In this document: piece after piece, positions 61,892 through 64,000 of the stretch
Numbering within the stretch: the first letter of the stretch is position 1
How the letters are laid out: each line of letters starts with the position of its first letter
NCBI RefSeq assembly: GCF_004765815.2
Contig: NZ_SBIS02000013.1
Coordinates: 1-64,000 of the forward strand
Origin: Halorussus salinus
GTDB taxonomy: Archaea > Halobacteriota > Halobacteria > Halobacteriales > Haladaptataceae
Direction of reading: 5' to 3'
DNA length: 64,000 bases
Notes under the pieces: generated by a model
Told to the model about the DNA's origin: nothing
Seen by the model: the letters and a program-made list of their open reading frames with translations, nothing else
Database searches by the model: none
Position numbers and translations under genes: made by a program

Positions 61892-62893
61892 TCACGCCGG
61901 TGGGAGGTAGACGCTCTGCTCACCGGCAAGTTCCTCAAGCTTGTTCCGATGGCGGTGGGTGAAGTAGCAGTCGTAGCTGCAGTAGCCACAGATGTCCCCC
62001 GTGTCGTACTCAGCGACGTATGGACCGCGCTCGGTCGTCCACACGTTTGTGCCACATTCGGTACACGCCGCGCTCTCGATATCGCCCGGTGACGGACCCT
62101 GATACGCGATTTCTCGCCCGTCCTCCTGGGGTGTCGACTCGGGCCAGACGCCCTTTGTCTGCCAGAACTCACGAATCCGGGCGAGGCCGTGGCGCACCGT
62201 CTTGCGAATCGTCACATGGTCGGCGTCGCGACCGCTGTCGTCCCACCCGTCGGGCGTCCAGAACTCGCCGAACTGCGCCCCGCGATGGATACCGTTCCAG
62301 TCGAGGCCGACGATATCGGCCGGTGGGTCGCCCGTTAGCGTCGGGCGAGTAAGCTGGTCGATTACGCTGAGTTGCTTGGGCGGGCTTCCACCGAGAATGT
62401 GGACGCGACGGCCACGCCAATCTACGGGGTCAGAGAATTCGTGGGCAAGTCGATCGGCGTAGCCGCGGGAGTACCCGACGACGAGATCATCGGGGACTGC
62501 GCGAATCGCGGCACGGCACTTCGGGACGATCACGAGGTCTGCATCCGGGTAACTTCCCTGGATTTCGCGCGCGGCAGTAACGTATTCATCGACCTCGTCA
62601 ATGTCGTAGGCGTCACCGATTACACCGACTTGCGGTTCGTACTCGAAAAAGCGCTCGACGTATCGATTGAGGTCGGGATTGCGAAAATCGTTGTCGAGCA
62701 TTCCGACTGGTAGTTCCAAGTCTGTGTACTGGTGCTGTTGGTAGGTACAGTCTTCGCGAAAGCCCGTGAGAAAACCGAGTCGGAATGCATCAAGCGCGAA
62801 GGGAACGCGGTGAAGGAACGCTACGTGGTCGGCCTGCCGGGCAGTTGTAATTTCGGTTGCGATGCGACTAGTCGGACGTGCTGAGAGCGCCAT
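61892..62893 (-). CDS. DUF6610-like protein, possible TGT-type barrel
   Basis: A 333-residue cytoplasmic protein that I recall as a haloarchaeal plasmid family (DUF6610). Residues 20-215 look like a TIM barrel: LELPVGMLDNDFRN, PQVGVIGDAYDIDEV, DADLVIVPKCRAAI, DDLVVGYSRGYADR, VHILGGSPPKQLSVI and DIVGLDWNGIHRG. These echo tRNA-guanine transglycosylase/DpdA proteins loosely. The C-terminal part is a zinc ribbon (CTECG, CGYCSYDC). It precedes the ArdC-like gene on the same strand and has its own leader motif. Function unconfirmed. Confidence 0.6.
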   Translation of the reverse strand: MALSARPTSRIATEITTARQADHVAFLHRVPFALDAFRLGFLTGFREDCTYQQHQYTDLELPVGMLDNDFRNPDLNRYVERFFEYEPQVGVIGDAYDIDEVDEYVTAAREIQGSYPDADLVIVPKCRAAIRAVPDDLVVGYSRGYADRLAHEFSDPVDWRGRRVHILGGSPPKQLSVIDQLTRPTLTGDPPADIVGLDWNGIHRGAQFGEFWTPDGWDDSGRDADHVTIRKTVRHGLARIREFWQTKGVWPESTPQEDGREIAYQGPSPGDIESAACTECGTNVWTTERGPYVAEYDTGDICGYCSYDCYFTHRHRNKLEELAGEQSVYLPPA

Positions 62894-62923
62894 CTCGAAT
62901 TACCTCGAAGACGGGGAGTGGTC

Positions 62924-62950
62924 GCCCCGCACCCCTCAGGGGCAGAAAAA
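62924..62950 (-). promoter_or_regulatory. Leader motif before the DUF6610-like gene
   Basis: On the minus strand: TTTTTCTGCCCCTGAGGGGT, then GCGGGGC, nearly the same as the block at 61851-61888. The dyad CCCC/GGGG is kept although the flanks differ, which points to a conserved RNA or DNA element. Confidence 0.5.
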
Positions 62951-62969
62951 CCAGTCGCAGACGCCAACG

Positions 62970-63011
62970 TTAACCAACAATGTCCGTAGCTCGTTCCCTA
63001 TTGTTGGTTAA
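62970..63011 (-). promoter_or_regulatory. TTAACCAACA dyad (site 2)
   Basis: TTAACCAACAAT (62970-62981) and ATTGTTGGTTAA (63000-63011) are perfect 12-bp inverted copies, 18 bp apart. They lie upstream of the DUF6610-like gene and touch the stop of the gene at 63008. Same core as site 1 at 59437-59478. Confidence 0.65.
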
Positions 63012-63307
63012 TCCTCGAAGAGACACCGAGTGGCCGCATCCTCGCCTGTAAGCGTCCGTTGGTCGTCGGCAGTATCGGCGAATAGGGTCGCTTGGTCACT
63101 CTCGGCTGAGCGCGCTACTTCGGGCCGGTCGTCAACGCCGAACTGGTCTGCCTCCGGCTGGTCCAGTTTGGAATCACGCTCACGGTGGTCGACCTCAGCG
63201 CCGAAATCTTCGAGGGATGTCTCGACGTTTTCTTCGACGACTTCAAGTCGGCCGTCGTCTCCAAACGCGGTCTGGTGCCGAATCTCGATTTCTGGTTGAT
63301 TACTCAT
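63008..63307 (-). CDS. Small acidic hypothetical protein
   Basis: A 99-residue, very acidic and polar protein without hydrophobic core segments (SNQPEIEIRHQTAFGDDGRL, VVEENVETSLEDFGAEVDHR). Probably disordered or partner-bound. It sits in a run of minus-strand plasmid-type genes. Not recognised. Confidence 0.5.
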   Translation of the reverse strand: MSNQPEIEIRHQTAFGDDGRLEVVEENVETSLEDFGAEVDHRERDSKLDQPEADQFGVDDRPEVARSAESDQATLFADTADDQRTLTGEDAATRCLFED

Positions 63308-63363
63308 GTTCTTCGAGCCTCCACCCGCCAGAGGCTTGAAAAAACTCTCCGAGAGACGGAGCG

Positions 63364-63579
63364 TTACGCCTGCTCTGCGCGAATTTCTTCTGCACGTCGT
63401 TTGAGCCGTCGGAGGATTTGGATGCGATTCTGGTGGGTGTTTTCGTAGGCGACACAGGCACGGAGGGTGTCCATGTCGTCTATCGCCGCAATGCTTGGAT
63501 CGATGAGCCGGATGTTTCGCGGCTCAAGTCGTTGTTCTGGTGAGAGTCCATTCGATTCGCCGTCTCTGACATTGCTCAC
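63364..63579 (-). CDS. Small helical hypothetical protein
   Basis: A 71-residue protein with a GTG start at 63579; an ATG at 63621 would add 14 residues rich in Arg that look non-native. It contains LEPRNIRLIDPSIAAIDDMD and a helical, basic tail (ENTHQNRIQILRRLKRRAEE). It may bind DNA or RNA. Same strand as its neighbours, 57 bases before the 63307 gene start. Confidence 0.45.
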   Translation of the reverse strand: MSNVRDGESNGLSPEQRLEPRNIRLIDPSIAAIDDMDTLRACVAYENTHQNRIQILRRLKRRAEEIRAEQA

Positions 63580-63700
63580 TTGTTGTCGCCTCCGCTCCTG
63601 TCGGAGGCGACGAAAAAACAACCGAGAGCGATTTTTGGACTCTACGCCGGAAGACTACATGAGACGTGTTTCGAGGTGCGGATGAAAGAGCGCGACCGAA

Positions 63701-64000
63701 CTAGCAGTCGCGGTCGGTGTACCGCTGGCGCTCCGGCCGAATCTCTCCAGCGAGGACCTCGCTTTCGGAGTGATCGCCGACGTTTCTATCGAGATCGACG
63801 AGTTTGAACACGCCGTCACCGGTCCAGCCACAGTCGGCCGAACATCGAGCGACCGCGTACGCATTTGCACCCTCGCCGAGATGGATACCGTTGAGCGTGA
63901 GCGCGCTATCGCACGCTGGACAGATGGGACTGACCGAGGTGTACGTGTTCCCGAGAATAGCCCTGATGTCTACCGTGGAGTTACCGAGCGTTTCGTTGAG
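63701..64000 (-). CDS. Zinc-ribbon protein, 5' end outside window
   Basis: The minus-strand frame from the right edge (64000) to the TAG at 63701 codes for 99 residues of a protein whose start lies beyond the window. It contains a zinc ribbon, SPICPACDSALTLNG ... VARCSADCGWTGDG, with four cysteines, and an ordinary acidic tail. It appears to belong to the same run of minus-strand plasmid-type genes. Function not recognised. Confidence 0.6.
   Translation of the reverse strand, partial: LNETLGNSTVDIRAILGNTYTSVSPICPACDSALTLNGIHLGEGANAYAVARCSADCGWTGDGVFKLVDLDRNVGDHSESEVLAGEIRPERQRYTDRDC

Overview
The window reads as accessory DNA of a halophilic archaeon (class Halobacteria). The proteins are strongly acidic, most genes carry archaeal TATA boxes close to the start codon rather than ribosome binding sites, and the recognisable families are haloarchaeal: HalX response regulator, TAT lipoprotein solute-binding protein, DUF4350/MoxR/DUF58/DUF4129/DUF1616 locus, IS1341-type TnpB. 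A ParA gene wrapped in unusual 9-bp repeats, two toxin-antitoxin-like pairs, an ArdC-like protein and seven TnpB copies or remnants suggest a megaplasmid or a plasmid-derived chromosomal region. No rRNA, tRNA or CRISPR array was seen.

Layout. 1-6 kb: a TnpB cut by the window edge, inserted beside an older broken tnpB, then parA and a small partner gene with period-9 repeats on both sides, a RecA/KaiC-like signalling protein, a HalX regulator and a small zinc-ribbon protein. 6-7 kb: RHH/PIN toxin-antitoxin pair with a clear operator. 7-14 kb: TnpB element, FAD oxidoreductase, sensor kinase, and a complete IS200/IS605 element with tnpA and tnpB. 14-21 kb: a nuclease-rich block with a PD-(D/E)XK-like protein preceded by dispersed CGGCAATAAC repeats, two HNH proteins and an N4-cytosine-type DNA methyltransferase, split by another TnpB element.

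21-39 kb is one metabolic island: a four-gene ABC sugar importer (30.1-34.7 kb), YesL-like membrane protein, two Gfo/Idh/MocA dehydrogenases, PIG-L deacetylase, putative glycosidase-like barrel, two sugar isomerase/epimerase barrels, two paralogous FAD oxidoreductases, RidA, zinc alcohol dehydrogenase and a SelA-like PLP enzyme. Together they suggest import and breakdown of an N-acylated amino sugar or related polyol; the substrate cannot be read from sequence.

39-47 kb: AT-richer unknown genes, a tnpB pseudogene, another TnpB element, a FilR1-like regulator and two paralogous unknown HTH proteins. 47-58 kb: the MoxR-type locus in divergent units (DUF4350, MoxR; DUF58 and two membrane proteins on the other strand; DUF4129; DUF1616), probably a cell-envelope system. 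58-64 kb: small zinc-ribbon and secreted proteins, an HTH plus nucleotidyltransferase pair with a 50-bp symmetric operator, an ArdC-like gene joined tail to tail with the nucleotidyltransferase gene, a DUF6610-like protein, and small plasmid-type genes, the last cut by the right edge.
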